Positions 37,012 through 47,046 of a stretch of DNA of 64,000 bases are shown here, in pieces. Position 1 is the first letter of the stretch. Every line of letters starts with the position of its first letter. Position numbers and translations under genes: made by a program. The stretch lies in contig CAVQOH010000006.1 in NCBI GenBank assembly GCA_963714405.1, positions 806,001 to 870,000 of the forward strand. The letters are read 5' to 3'. Source of the stretch: JAZGGS01 sp963714405 (lineage in GTDB: Bacteria > Bacteroidota > Ignavibacteria > Ignavibacteriales > Ignavibacteriaceae). A model generated the notes under the pieces. The model did not search any database. It was not told the origin of the DNA and saw only the letters and a list, made by a program, of their open reading frames with translations.

Positions 37012-38955
37012 AAAATATAACTGGATTGTATCTGTTATTTAAACTGTTAATATATTCCTTTTCAAGCCGCTTGCTTTCCAATTCCTGGTATTCACCGGAA
37101 ACTTCAGCTTTAGCTTCCGGAAAAGTTTTTATACCTGCAGGTTTTCTTTCATTAAGTTTAAATATTGAATATCCACCTGAAAACAGAACTGGCTGCGAAT
37201 AGCTTCCAACAATTTCAATCTTATTTGCTTCTTTTGAAAAATCAGAAAAATCAACTTCCTGCAATTCATATAAACCTGCAGTTTCCTTCTTACCAGGTCT
37301 TTCTGTGTAAAGATTTGCAAGTGAATCGAAAGATAGCACCTTCCTGCAGCATTGCATAATAACTGTTTATAAGTGAATCACTTAAGGAATAAATTTCACT
37401 AAAACTTATTCTTTCGGGCCGTGTATATTTTTCTTTATTTTCTTCCCAGTAATTATAAATGCTGGCACTATCAATATTTAACTTTATTCCAAACTTCGTC
37501 TTCCTGCAGTTTGAAAATATATATTCCATCTCTGTAATCATTCATCAACGAAGCAAATTCAGGATTTACTTTATCAAGGTTCAATGCTTCTTCTTCTTTA
37601 AGAAGATCTTCGCTCGTTTTGTTTATTGCAGTGACAACTTCATCACGATTAAACATAGGTTTGCCGGCAAACGATCCACCGCTGTTTGCTCTGAATATAA
37701 ATTCACCTGCTGTAACAGATTTATTCTGCTAAGGTGAAAAGACCTTCATTTTTAACTTCATCAAGATTAGGATATTCCATTCCAAATCTTACTGAATCAC
37801 TTTTTTCGATAATTAAATCAACCGTTGCATCTTTAAATGTGTAATTATATTTAACTCTTAGTGAATCAATAAGCTCATCATATTCAACCTGGTAAAGTTG
37901 TTTTTCATATAATTTTTTAAGACTTCTCACGTTCTTCATCAAAACTTGGATAATCCATTTTATCGGTAAGCTTAATAATGTGATAACCAAAATTAGTTTG
38001 TACTGGATCTGAAATTTCACCCACTTCAAGATTAAAAGCTGCTTCATCAAATTCTTTAACCATCATTCTTCTTTCAAAAAATCCAAGATCGCCGCCTTTG
38101 TTTTTAGTTCCAGTATCATCGGAATATTTTACAACAAGTGAGTCAAAAGATACACCTGCTTTAAGTTCAGCAACAACAGAATCTACTGTAGCCAATGCAG
38201 CTGCAGAATCCATTTGTCCTTCAGAATTAAAATAACTGATGAGAATATGGCTCGCTTTAATTTTTGGAATTCGTGCTCTTCTTTCTGTTACTTTTATAAG
38301 ATGAGCACCATACCTTGTTACTACAGCTTCGGGATAAATTTCGCCTGTCATTTGTTTTATACATTGCATCTTCAAATGAAGCTGGTAGTAAGCCTGCAGT
38401 TATATAAAAAATATCACCTCCGGTAGGTGCAGAGAACTGATCTTGTGAATATTTTTTAACCATTTCCTCAAAGGAAGCACCATTTTTTATGCTATCTAAA
38501 ATTACATTAGCTTTCAAGCCTGCACCCTCAAGCCCTGTTGAATCAGGTCTTATCATTAAATGGCTAACTCTTAATTCTTCTTTTCTTTTTTCATAAAGCT
38601 TTTTCAAACCCGGTTCAATTAATTGTTTTTCGATCAGGTAAGAAATTCCAACTTGCTTTTGGTAACTGATTAGTTCTTCTTCAAGCAATGTATCTGAAGT
38701 GTAACCTCTAACTTCAGCATCTCTTAATTTCATTTTAAATTTTATATAAAGATCCATAAAATCTTTATACTCCTGCAGAGTTGAATTTTCTGCATTCTCT
38801 AAACTTCCAACGTTTTTTGCATATGCATTTTCAAATTCATCGATTCCTATTTTATATTTTCCATACTCTGCCACAACACCAGATTGCCCGGAAGAGCATG
38901 CAAAAATGAATAATAAACCAAAAAATGAGATAATTGTAAGAAACCTTAGTAACAT
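36974..38955 (-). CDS. Large PpiC-domain lipoprotein foldase, frame broken five times
   Basis: Lipoprotein (signal MLLRFLTIISFFGLLFIFAC) related to SurA/PrsA. Pieces in successive frames carry, in order: EYGKYKIGIDEFENAYAKN; a first parvulin domain with GASFEEMVKKYSQDQFSAPTGGD; a second with KASHILISYF, GTKNKGGDLGFFERRMM and TNFGYHIIKL; a linker KLYEKQLYQVEYDELIDSLR; and a third with PERISFSEIYSLSDS, FDSLANLYTERPGKKE and VLFSGGYSIFKLNERKPAG. Breaks lie near 38357, 37925, 37695, 37485 and 37345, each a +1 insertion. Corrected length is about 658 residues with no in-frame stop, so errors are more likely than true decay. Confidence 0.78.
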
Positions 38956-39073
38956 GTATTCTTTCTCCTGAAAAATAATTTGAATTGAATTAGGAATTTT
39001 ATGAATTGAAAAGCTGAAAAGCAAGGGAAGTAATGCCTGACCTGATGAGTTTTCCACCAGACCAGGCAAAAAA

Positions 39074-40802
39074 CTACTTAAGAAGTGATATTTTTAGAGT
39101 TTTATTATGTGTTCCGGCAATCATCCTGACAAGATAAACCCCACTGGCAAGGTCACTTGCATCAACAACAAATTCATTTACACCCGCATCTACATTGTCA
39201 TCAAAAAGCAATTTTATTTCTCTCCCCAGCATATCATGTAAAGTTATTCTTACATCCGAATTTTGAGGAACTGAAAACCGTACATTTGTTGTAGGATTAA
39301 ATGGATTTGGATAATTTCTTAAGATATAAAAATCTTCAGGTATTTCATTTTCGTTGGCTGTAGTTACCAGTGAATTTACAACTGCTAAGGTATTTATAAT
39401 TCCCCATCCCATTAAGTTATCTGGATTACTACTTTGGGAAGCAGTTTGCCTGAATAGATCAAGTAGTTCCATTGGTGTTAAAGTTGGATCTACAGAAAGG
39501 ATTAATGCAGATGCACCTGCAAGAATAGGGCAGCTAAAAGATGTACCGCTGCTAAACCCATAACTGGTTGTAGAAGATGTTCTGGCAACGTATACATCTG
39601 AGCCCATTGCCATTAAATCAGGTTTAATTCTTCCATCAAAAGTAGGACCCACACTACTGAAGCTTGATCTTTCACCATTACTTCTTACTGAACCGACAGC
39701 TACAACACTATCCCCATCAGCCGGTGCACCAAGAGTATTATGAGTAGGATGATAACCAGAGTTACTTGCAGAATTTACAACAAAGATTCCCCATTTTACA
39801 GCCAGATCTGCAGCAATCGTTATTCTTGCAGTGTTCCCATCCATATCTTCCCAGGTATAGCTTGTGTATGGTGGATCATAATCAAGGTATGATAGAGAAG
39901 TTGAAGTAATATCAACACCAATACTGTCTGCCCATTCAACTGCTGCAATCCAGTTATCTTCTTCAATTGGTGTTTCGCTGTTATCATCTTCGGTTCTAGC
40001 TAGTATAAAATCTGAACCAAAAGCTGGACCGATCAATTGCCCCTCTTTAAATCCACCTAAAGTAGATAGTGTTGCAGTTCCATGGGAATGACCACTTACA
40101 TCAGGGTCGTTATCCACAAAATCCCACATTGCAATAATATTCATTGAACTGAAAACCTCATGACCAAGATTACTAAATCCCGCATCCATAGAGCAAATGG
40201 TAATTCCCTGCCCGGTATACCCCAAGTTATGCACATCGGGTACTTTTATCTGATCGACCTGGATAAATCCCTGTCCGTAATCATAAACATTTATTCCACC
40301 TGGTTTGTTATGGCTTAGATTTTTCGATTCATTAGTTTCTCTTAATTCTTCTTCAGATTCATAATTGGTTTTATATTTGTGAACAAGATCTAATTCTTTA
40401 ACGTAAGCAAGATTGGAAATGTTCTGAATTTCTTCCTTTGTTGCCCAGCCGCTGACACCGTTAAGCCATTTTGTTCTGTGCTTAACTTTAAAACCAGCAT
40501 TTTGCAATTGAGTAACATAACTTTCATTAACCGGAAGATCAGTAACGCTTATAAGTGAGTTTGCATCCAAAACTTTAGAGCGGCGCTGCAAAGATTTTTC
40601 ACTTACAACAGTTGTTGGATTATTAAAATATCCATCAAGATTATTTCCTTTATCTGTAAAGAAAACCCAGATATGCAATTCTTCATTTTCGCCAACGCAT
40701 TTTAACAGTATATTCCAATCCCTTTGTGATTTTTTCTATAGGATTTTGAGAAAAAGCGGTTGCTGAAATCAGCAGAACAAAAACTATCAATAATTTCTTC
40801 AT
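39074..40802 (-). CDS. Secreted S8 subtilisin-like protease with type IX sorting domain, frame disrupted
   Basis: Extracellular serine protease. A signal peptide (MKKLLIVFVLLISATAFSQ) begins at 40802 but the frame stops soon after; one extra base near 40690-40710 separates it from the main frame, which has VGENEELHIWVFFTDKG and then runs to 39074. Corrected length is about 575 residues. The triad is visible in ICSMDAGF (Asp), SGHSHGTATLS (His) and SSGTSFSCPILAG (Ser), with the oxyanion Asn region NSASNSGYHP. The last ~85 residues from YPNPFNPTTNVRFSVP are a C-terminal sorting domain for the type IX secretion system. Confidence 0.9.
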
Positions 40803-40837
40803 CATTATTCCTTATTTATTATTTGATTCATTTATTT

Positions 40838-42874
40838 TCATTTTACGCGGGTTCCGATAGATACAGAATTATCAACTGTAACAACCTGCAAATCTCCATT
40901 CTCTTTTTCAACAGCCAATATCATACCACGCGATTCAACTCCCATTATCTTTGCAGGTTGTAAATTTGCAACTATTACAACTTTTTTACCTATCAAATCT
41001 TCCGGGTTATTACTTTCTGCAACACCTGCAACAAGTTGTCTTTCTTCATTTTCCAGTTTAACTTTTAGTTTTAACAACTTTTTACTTTTCTCAACTTTCT
41101 CAGCGTTAATAATTTCAGCGACTTTAAGCTGGGTTTTCATAAATTCATCATAACTTATAAGATTCTGCGAATCGCTTTTCGATTCACTACCACCAAGTTT
41201 TTCTACCTGTTCTTCAATCATTTTATCCTCAATTTGCGGAAATAAGATTTCAGCATTGTTTAATTTATGTTCTGCAGGAAGATTTTCATTACCGCATTTT
41301 AGCCATTCAGTTTTTTCAGAGTTAAGCATTTTAAATATTTTTTCAGATGAAAATGGAACGATCGGTTCAAATAATTCTGCTAAAGTGTAAATGGTTTGTA
41401 AACAAATATTTATTGTGGTTGCGCATTTTTCTTTATCTGATTTTATAGTTTTCCATGGCTCGCAATCGTTAAAATATTTATTTCCTGCACGTGCAAGATT
41501 CATAACTTCATTTGTTCCATCTTTTAACTTAAATCGTTCAAAATAACCGGCGATTTTCTGCGGATATTCTGAGAGAGTTTTAATCATCTCCTTATCCATT
41601 ACACTTAGCTTACTCTTTGCAGGAACTTTACCTTCAAAATGTTTGTGTGCAAATGTAAATGTGCGGTTAACAAAATTTCCTAATATTGCTGCAAGCTCGC
41701 TGTTATTTTTTGCCTGGAATTCCTTCCATTGAAAATCTGTATCACGGTTTTCCGGTAAGTTTGCTGCAAGTGTATAGCGCAGTGGATCAGTAGGAAATAT
41801 TTTTAAAAAATCAATTGCATCAATTCCCCAATTTCTGCTTTTAGAAAACTTCTTTCCTTCAAAATTTAAAAACTCGTTTGCGGGTACGTTTTGCGGTAAA
41901 CAATATTTTTCTTTATCGCCATTATTCCAAGCTTGCAGCATTGCAGGAAAAACTATACAATGAAAAACAACATTATCCTTTCCTATAAAAGCAATATATT
42001 TTGTTTTTTCATCGTGCCAGTATTCTTTCCAGAGGTCTGGCTTGCCAATTTTTTGCGAGTATTCTTTTGTTGAAGAGATGTAACCCAGAACAGCTTCAAA
42101 CCAGACATAAAGAACTTTCCCATCAGCATTCTCCATGGGAACTTTAACACCCCAGTCTAAATCACGGGTAACTGCTCTATCCTTTAATCCATCCTTAAAC
42201 CAGCTACGACAATATTGCAGGACATTTTCTTTCCAGCCGTATTTTCCGTTCATCTCATCAATATATTTTTCAAGTTTAGGTTGAAAATCACCAAGAGGAA
42301 AATAAAAATGCGAGGTTTCTTTGAATACCGGTTCTTCGCCGCTTATCTTGCTTTTAGGATTTTTAAGTTCTTTTGGTTCATATAAGGCACCACAGTTTTC
42401 ACACTCATCGCTGCGAGCTTCTTCAAAACCACAATTAGGACATGTACCTTCAACATATCTATCGGGTAAAAATCTTTTTTTCTTTTCATCATAAAACTGG
42501 AGAGTTTTTTTCTCCTTTAAAATTCCCTGGTTATAAAATTCTGTAAAGAATTCCTGTGCAGTTTTATGATGAAGCGGCAAGCTTGTACGCGAATAATTAT
42601 CAAAGCTCATTCCAAATTTTATAAACGCATCATAATTAATTTTATGGTAGCGATCAATAATTACCTGCGGTGATACTTTTTCTTTATCAGCACTGATTGT
42701 TATTGGTACACCGTGCTCATCCGAGCCGCAGATGTAGATTATATCATCACCGTTTAATCTTTTATAGCGTACATAAATATCTGCAGGAAGGTATGCGCCG
42801 CTTAAATGCCCTAAATGAAGAGGACCGTTCGCGTAAGGTAAAGCAGATGTTACAAGTATTTTTTCTTTTAGCAA
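40838..42874 (-). CDS. metG: Methionyl-tRNA synthetase
   Basis: Charges tRNA-Met; 678 residues. The class I signature HLGH lies in PYANGPLHLGHLSGAY. The zinc knuckle has four Cys in CPNCGFEEARSDECENCGA. The KMSKS loop reads KFSKSRNWG. The anticodon-binding helical domain follows, and the C-terminal ~110 residues form a Trbp111-like tRNA-binding domain (VAEIINAEKVEKSKKLLKLKV, ILAVEKENGDLQVVTVD). The four-Cys zinc type with the C-terminal domain is the E. coli form. Divergent from the methionine gamma-lyase-like gene. Confidence 0.97.
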   Translation of the reverse strand: MLKEKILVTSALPYANGPLHLGHLSGAYLPADIYVRYKRLNGDDIIYICGSDEHGVPITISADKEKVSPQVIIDRYHKINYDAFIKFGMSFDNYSRTSLPLHHKTAQEFFTEFYNQGILKEKKTLQFYDEKKKRFLPDRYVEGTCPNCGFEEARSDECENCGALYEPKELKNPKSKISGEEPVFKETSHFYFPLGDFQPKLEKYIDEMNGKYGWKENVLQYCRSWFKDGLKDRAVTRDLDWGVKVPMENADGKVLYVWFEAVLGYISSTKEYSQKIGKPDLWKEYWHDEKTKYIAFIGKDNVVFHCIVFPAMLQAWNNGDKEKYCLPQNVPANEFLNFEGKKFSKSRNWGIDAIDFLKIFPTDPLRYTLAANLPENRDTDFQWKEFQAKNNSELAAILGNFVNRTFTFAHKHFEGKVPAKSKLSVMDKEMIKTLSEYPQKIAGYFERFKLKDGTNEVMNLARAGNKYFNDCEPWKTIKSDKEKCATTINICLQTIYTLAELFEPIVPFSSEKIFKMLNSEKTEWLKCGNENLPAEHKLNNAEILFPQIEDKMIEEQVEKLGGSESKSDSQNLISYDEFMKTQLKVAEIINAEKVEKSKKLLKLKVKLENEERQLVAGVAESNNPEDLIGKKVVIVANLQPAKIMGVESRGMILAVEKENGDLQVVTVDNSVSIGTRVK

Positions 42875-43083
42875 ATTATCTCAACAATATTTCTATATAG
42901 AAGTATTAAATATAATGATTTTAGTAAGGATTTGTTATTTAAGAATGCAGAATGTTTTATACAATTTGTATCTATGAAATCGTTTACGAAATATACATTC
43001 TGGTTTATAAAAAGAAATAAAAGTATTTTTACATTCAAAATATTCAAAAATATACGGATTAATTTGTTAACGGAGTTTGTTAT

Positions 43084-44298
43084 ATGAAAAATACCAAAAA
43101 TGTAGATTTTAGTACTAAATGTGTTCATTCAGGAATTGATGAATATGAATACGGAGCAGTTGTTCCTCCAATTTACCAAACGTCAACTTTTAAATTCAAA
43201 TCTGCACAGCACGGAGCCTCCTTATTTGCAGGAGAAGAAAAAGGTTACATTTACACAAGAATGGCTAATCCTACAATTGAAGCAATGGAAAATGCAATTG
43301 CAGAGTTAGAGGGCGGACACAAAGCACTTGGCTGTGCAAGCGGTATGGCAGCCATTCACACAGTTTTTGCAGGCTTGCTTTCAGCAGGTGATCATATAGT
43401 TTGCTCTGCTGCAGTTTATGGTCCTACGATCACTTTGCTGAATACAATAATGAAAAAGTTTGGTGTTGAAACCACATCTGTAGATTCAGCAGATATTGAA
43501 GCTGTTAAAAAGGCAATAAAACCAAATACAAAAATTGTTTATGTAGAAACTCCGGGCAACCCAACTCTGTGTATTTCGGATATTGAAAAGATTTCTGAAA
43601 TTGCACATAAGAATAAATCAAAAGTTGTTGTCGATAATACTTTTATGAGTCCTGCTCTCCAAAATCCATTACATCTTGGAGCAGATGTTGTTCTTCACAG
43701 TTTAACAAAATCTTTAAACGGGCATGCAGATGTTGTAGGCGGAATTATTGTAGTTAAAGATGAGGAAACTTATAAGAGTTTTAGAAAAACATTAAATCAA
43801 ATCGGCGGAGTGATTGATCCTTTTAATTCTTTTCTTGTTCACCGTGGATTAAAGACTCTTGCACTAAGAATGGAAAAGCAAAGCACTAATTCACAAAAAA
43901 TTGCTGAGTGGCTTGAGAAGCATTCTTTAATAACGGAAATAACTTATCCCGGTTTAAAAAGTCATCCACAATTTGAATTAGGAAAGAAACAGCATAAAGC
44001 TCCCGGCGGAATGATTAAATTTGAAATTAAAGGTGGCTTGGAAGCTGGAAGAATATTAATGGATTCAGTAAGACTTTGCGTTCTTGCTGTGAGTTTAGGA
44101 GGAGTTGAAACATTAATACAGCATCCCGCAAGCATGACTCACTTTTCTATGGGTAAACAAGCAAGATTAGCAGGTGGAATTACAGATGGATTGGTTCGCC
44201 TTTCTGTTGGAATAGAAAATGCTGATGACCTGATTGCGGATTTAGGGCATGCTCTGGAAAAAGTTAAAGAAGCTAATTTGGTTGAAGAAAACATTTGA
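43084..44298 (+). CDS. Cys/Met-metabolism PLP enzyme, methionine gamma-lyase-like
   Basis: 404 residues of the trans-sulfuration PLP family. Motifs: YTRMANPTIEAMENAIAELE, LGCASGMAAIHTVF, VETPGNPTLCISDIE, VVVDNTFMSPALQNPL, and the lysine site LHSLTKSLNGHADVVGG. The C-terminus ends LVRLSVGIENADDLIADL. The best fit is methionine gamma-lyase, but the Cys of authentic lyases near the VYGPT loop is replaced by Pro, so cystathionine gamma-synthase/lyase or O-acetylhomoserine sulfhydrylase are alternatives. It diverges from metG across a 209-base gap with no other gene. Confidence 0.88.
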   Translation: MKNTKNVDFSTKCVHSGIDEYEYGAVVPPIYQTSTFKFKSAQHGASLFAGEEKGYIYTRMANPTIEAMENAIAELEGGHKALGCASGMAAIHTVFAGLLSAGDHIVCSAAVYGPTITLLNTIMKKFGVETTSVDSADIEAVKKAIKPNTKIVYVETPGNPTLCISDIEKISEIAHKNKSKVVVDNTFMSPALQNPLHLGADVVLHSLTKSLNGHADVVGGIIVVKDEETYKSFRKTLNQIGGVIDPFNSFLVHRGLKTLALRMEKQSTNSQKIAEWLEKHSLITEITYPGLKSHPQFELGKKQHKAPGGMIKFEIKGGLEAGRILMDSVRLCVLAVSLGGVETLIQHPASMTHFSMGKQARLAGGITDGLVRLSVGIENADDLIADLGHALEKVKEANLVEENI

Positions 44299-44434
44299 AT
44301 TTTTTTCGGATATTTATTGTTTACAGTTACTGCTGCTCTACCGGTAAAAAGCTGTTACTCACCGATTTTTTCTTTTTTCATATTGCATTTTTATATAGGT
44401 TTTGATTGAAACTTTGTAAAAAGAGGAATTTAAA

Positions 44435-45151
44435 ATGTCTGAATCAAATAACGGAATTGACAAAAGAATAGCTCTGGGTGGAGTATTAATTTTACTTGGC
44501 GGATTATTTCTGCTAAATTCACTCGATATAATAAATTTTCGCATTGGGCATGTAATTTTTTCGTGGCCTTTTGTAATGCTTGTAATCGGGTTGTTTATTC
44601 TTGTTAACACCTCAAAAAAATTAACCGGCGGAATTTTAACAGGTTTGGGAATTTTCTTTCTTGTTCCAAGAATCTATCCGCAAATTGAATATGATGGTGG
44701 AATTGTAATCCCGGTTTTACTTATTCTGTTTGGAATTTTCATCATCTTTAAAAAAAGGAAAGGTTCTGCGGAAGGAATATTAAGTGATGATTCAAAAGTT
44801 AATAAAGATAAGATTGATGATGTAGCAATTTTTGGAGGCGGCTCAAAAATAATTTCTTCTGATAGTTTTAAAGGTGGAAACATAACTGCAATATTTGGTG
44901 GCTCAGAAATTAATTTGATGAATTGCCAGCTTGCACCTGGCGATAATGTAATTGATGTGCTTACAGTTTTTGGCGGAACAACTATCATTGTACCTAAAGA
45001 ATGGAATATTGTTGTAAATGTTACATCAATCCTTGGTGGTTTCTCAAATAAAAGTGTTAGGAATCCTGCAGTTGCTGTTGATCATTCAAAAACTTTACAC
45101 GTAAAAGGATTAGCAATGTTTGGCGGCGGCGAAATCAAAACTTATTTGTAG
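44435..45151 (+). CDS. LiaF-like envelope-stress regulator
   Basis: 238 residues. The N-terminal part has LiaI/DUF5668-type membrane helices (IALGGVLILLGGLFLLNSL, WPFVMLVIGLFILVN, and a third near GIVIPVLLILFGIFIIF). The C-terminal part is the LiaF beta-helix-like repeat: VAIFGGGSKII, ITAIFGGSEINL, LTVFGGTTIIVPKEW and VTSILGGFSNK. LiaF in Gram-positives represses a cell-wall-stress kinase; here it precedes a LytS-type kinase by 12 bases and a LytTR regulator, suggesting an analogous role (inference). Confidence 0.85.
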   Translation: MSESNNGIDKRIALGGVLILLGGLFLLNSLDIINFRIGHVIFSWPFVMLVIGLFILVNTSKKLTGGILTGLGIFFLVPRIYPQIEYDGGIVIPVLLILFGIFIIFKKRKGSAEGILSDDSKVNKDKIDDVAIFGGGSKIISSDSFKGGNITAIFGGSEINLMNCQLAPGDNVIDVLTVFGGTTIIVPKEWNIVVNVTSILGGFSNKSVRNPAVAVDHSKTLHVKGLAMFGGGEIKTYL

Positions 45152-45163
45152 TTTTGCTAAACA

Positions 45164-46216
45164 ATGTTTACAAACCCTATACTTCAAAGTTTTAAAAACT
45201 TTAACATCTATCTGCTTTGCTGGCTAATACTTGCTCTGATAAATTTTCTGCTCCTCTACTTTGGAACTGAAATAACTGGTACTGCAGCTGTTACAGATAG
45301 TTTGGTTTATACCATTTTACTTGGCGGAATGGGTCTGAGTTTATGGTATCCTGCAAAATACATTCCTCTTGAGCAAAATAAAATTACTAAAGTTCTTTTA
45401 AGCCATACGATCGGAGCAATTCTGGCAGCAATTTTATGGATACTTATTGGAACATATTTAATGCTTAGCGTTATTGGATTTGGAGATAAGTACGAAACTT
45501 TTATTTATTCAACTTTACCTTGGCGTTTTTTAATAGGAATTCTGTTTTATGCTCTGATAACCTCTTTTTACTACATGATAATTTACTATACCGGTTTTAA
45601 TGAAAGGATGATTAAAGAAGCTGAATTAAAAAATCTTGTAACTGAGGCAGAATTAAAATCATTAAAGTTTCAAATTAACCCGCATTTTATTTTTAACAGT
45701 TTAAACTCGATGAGCGCTTTAACAGAGATTGATCCGCAAAAAGCAAAAAGTATGATTCTTAAACTTGCAGATTTTCTTCGTTACATTCTTGCAACAAATG
45801 ATCGTGAAAAAAATAAACTCAGCGAGGAATTGAAAAACATACGGCTATACCTCGATATTGAAAAGGTTCGATTTGAAGATAAATTTGAATTTAAAGAAGA
45901 AATTGAAACTGAATGTTTGAATGTGGACATACCAAATATGATTTTACAACCAATCTTTGAAAATGTTATTAAACATGCAGTTTATGAAACTCTTGAAAAA
46001 GTTGTTTTAACTTTAAGATGTAAAATAAAGGATGATTATTTGAAAATTTCAATTGAAAATGATTATGATGAAACTTCTACACCGCACAAAGGAACAGGTG
46101 TAGGATTAAAAAATATTTACGAAAGATTGAAACTAATCTATCACATGGATAATTTAATGGAAGTAAAAAAAGAAAAAGGCAAATTCAGCGTAACACTATT
46201 TATCCCATCGATATAA
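45164..46216 (+). CDS. LytS/YehU-type sensor histidine kinase
   Basis: 350 residues with four membrane helices (about 15-33, 44-62, 78-101 and 121-142) and no large periplasmic domain. The coiled linker (ERMIKEAELKNLVTEAELK) leads to the His_kinase domain with FQINPHFIFNSLNSMSAL; the phospho-accepting His is residue 174. The ATPase part has MILQPIFENVIKHAVYE and the G box GTGVGLKNIYERLKLIY. It overlaps no gene but starts 12 bases after the LiaF-like gene and ends 1 base before the LytTR regulator, its likely partner. Confidence 0.93.
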   Translation: MFTNPILQSFKNFNIYLLCWLILALINFLLLYFGTEITGTAAVTDSLVYTILLGGMGLSLWYPAKYIPLEQNKITKVLLSHTIGAILAAILWILIGTYLMLSVIGFGDKYETFIYSTLPWRFLIGILFYALITSFYYMIIYYTGFNERMIKEAELKNLVTEAELKSLKFQINPHFIFNSLNSMSALTEIDPQKAKSMILKLADFLRYILATNDREKNKLSEELKNIRLYLDIEKVRFEDKFEFKEEIETECLNVDIPNMILQPIFENVIKHAVYETLEKVVLTLRCKIKDDYLKISIENDYDETSTPHKGTGVGLKNIYERLKLIYHMDNLMEVKKEKGKFSVTLFIPSI

Positions 46217-46217
46217 A

Positions 46218-46967
46218 ATGAAAGAAAAAGTAACAACAATTATAGTTGATGATGAGAAATTAGCCCGCAATATTACACGGGGATATCTTGAAAAACATCT
46301 TAATATAGAGATTCTTGAAGAATGCAGTAACGGGTTTGATGCAATAAAAAAGATAAATGAACTTAAGCCGGATATGGTTTTTTTAGACATACAAATGCCA
46401 AAAATAAACGGCTTTGAAATGCTTGAACTTATTGAAAATCCACCGCTAATAATTTTTACAACTGCTTATGATCATTATGCTATAAAAGCATTTGAAGTGA
46501 ACGCTGCTGATTATCTCTTAAAACCTTTTTCTGAAGAACGCTTCAATGCAGCTTTAGATAAAGCTTTTCTTCAGCTTCAGGACAAATTTCAACAAGACTC
46601 TGTTATCAAAAACATTATAGATCACAACGATAAAAAAATTGAGTTTCTGGAAAGAGTCGTAATTAAAGATGGCGCAAAAATTTCTATCGTTCCTGTAGAA
46701 AAAATAAAATGGATCGAAGCACAGGATGATTATGTAATGATAAACAGCGAACTTGGAAGATTTTTGAAACAAAAAACAATGAAGTATTTTGAAAATCATC
46801 TTAACGAAAATTCGTTTATAAGAATTCACCGTTCATATATTATTAATGTGGATTTTATTCAGCACCTGGAACAATCCGCAAAAGATTCATATCAAATTAT
46901 TTTAAAGAATGGGAAACAGCTTCCGGTTAGCCGTACAGGGCTGGCAAAATTAAAAACTACACTATAA
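46218..46967 (+). CDS. LytTR-family response regulator
   Basis: 249 residues. A receiver domain has the acidic pocket DDE (11-13), the phospho-acceptor Asp57 in VFLDIQMP, the Thr/Tyr in FTTAYDHYAIKAF and the Lys in YLLKPFSEE. A C-terminal LytTR DNA-binding domain follows (EKIKWIEAQDDYVMI, FIRIHRSYIINVDFI). It is the AlgR/LytR-type partner of the LytS kinase directly upstream. Target genes cannot be told from the sequence; autoregulation of the LiaF-like operon is plausible. Confidence 0.94.
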   Translation: MKEKVTTIIVDDEKLARNITRGYLEKHLNIEILEECSNGFDAIKKINELKPDMVFLDIQMPKINGFEMLELIENPPLIIFTTAYDHYAIKAFEVNAADYLLKPFSEERFNAALDKAFLQLQDKFQQDSVIKNIIDHNDKKIEFLERVVIKDGAKISIVPVEKIKWIEAQDDYVMINSELGRFLKQKTMKYFENHLNENSFIRIHRSYIINVDFIQHLEQSAKDSYQIILKNGKQLPVSRTGLAKLKTTL

Positions 46968-47046
46968 CCGCAAAAATTTCCTTACTCCAAATTGTAACTC
47001 AAATATAGGTTGAATATATTTGTTTGAAGCAACCAGGAGTTCTAAA

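Noticed and set aside
42875..43083. Possible SAM or methionine riboswitch between metG and the methionine gamma-lyase-like gene
   Set aside because: The 209 bases are very AT-rich and show no conserved riboswitch core or stable paired elements by eye.
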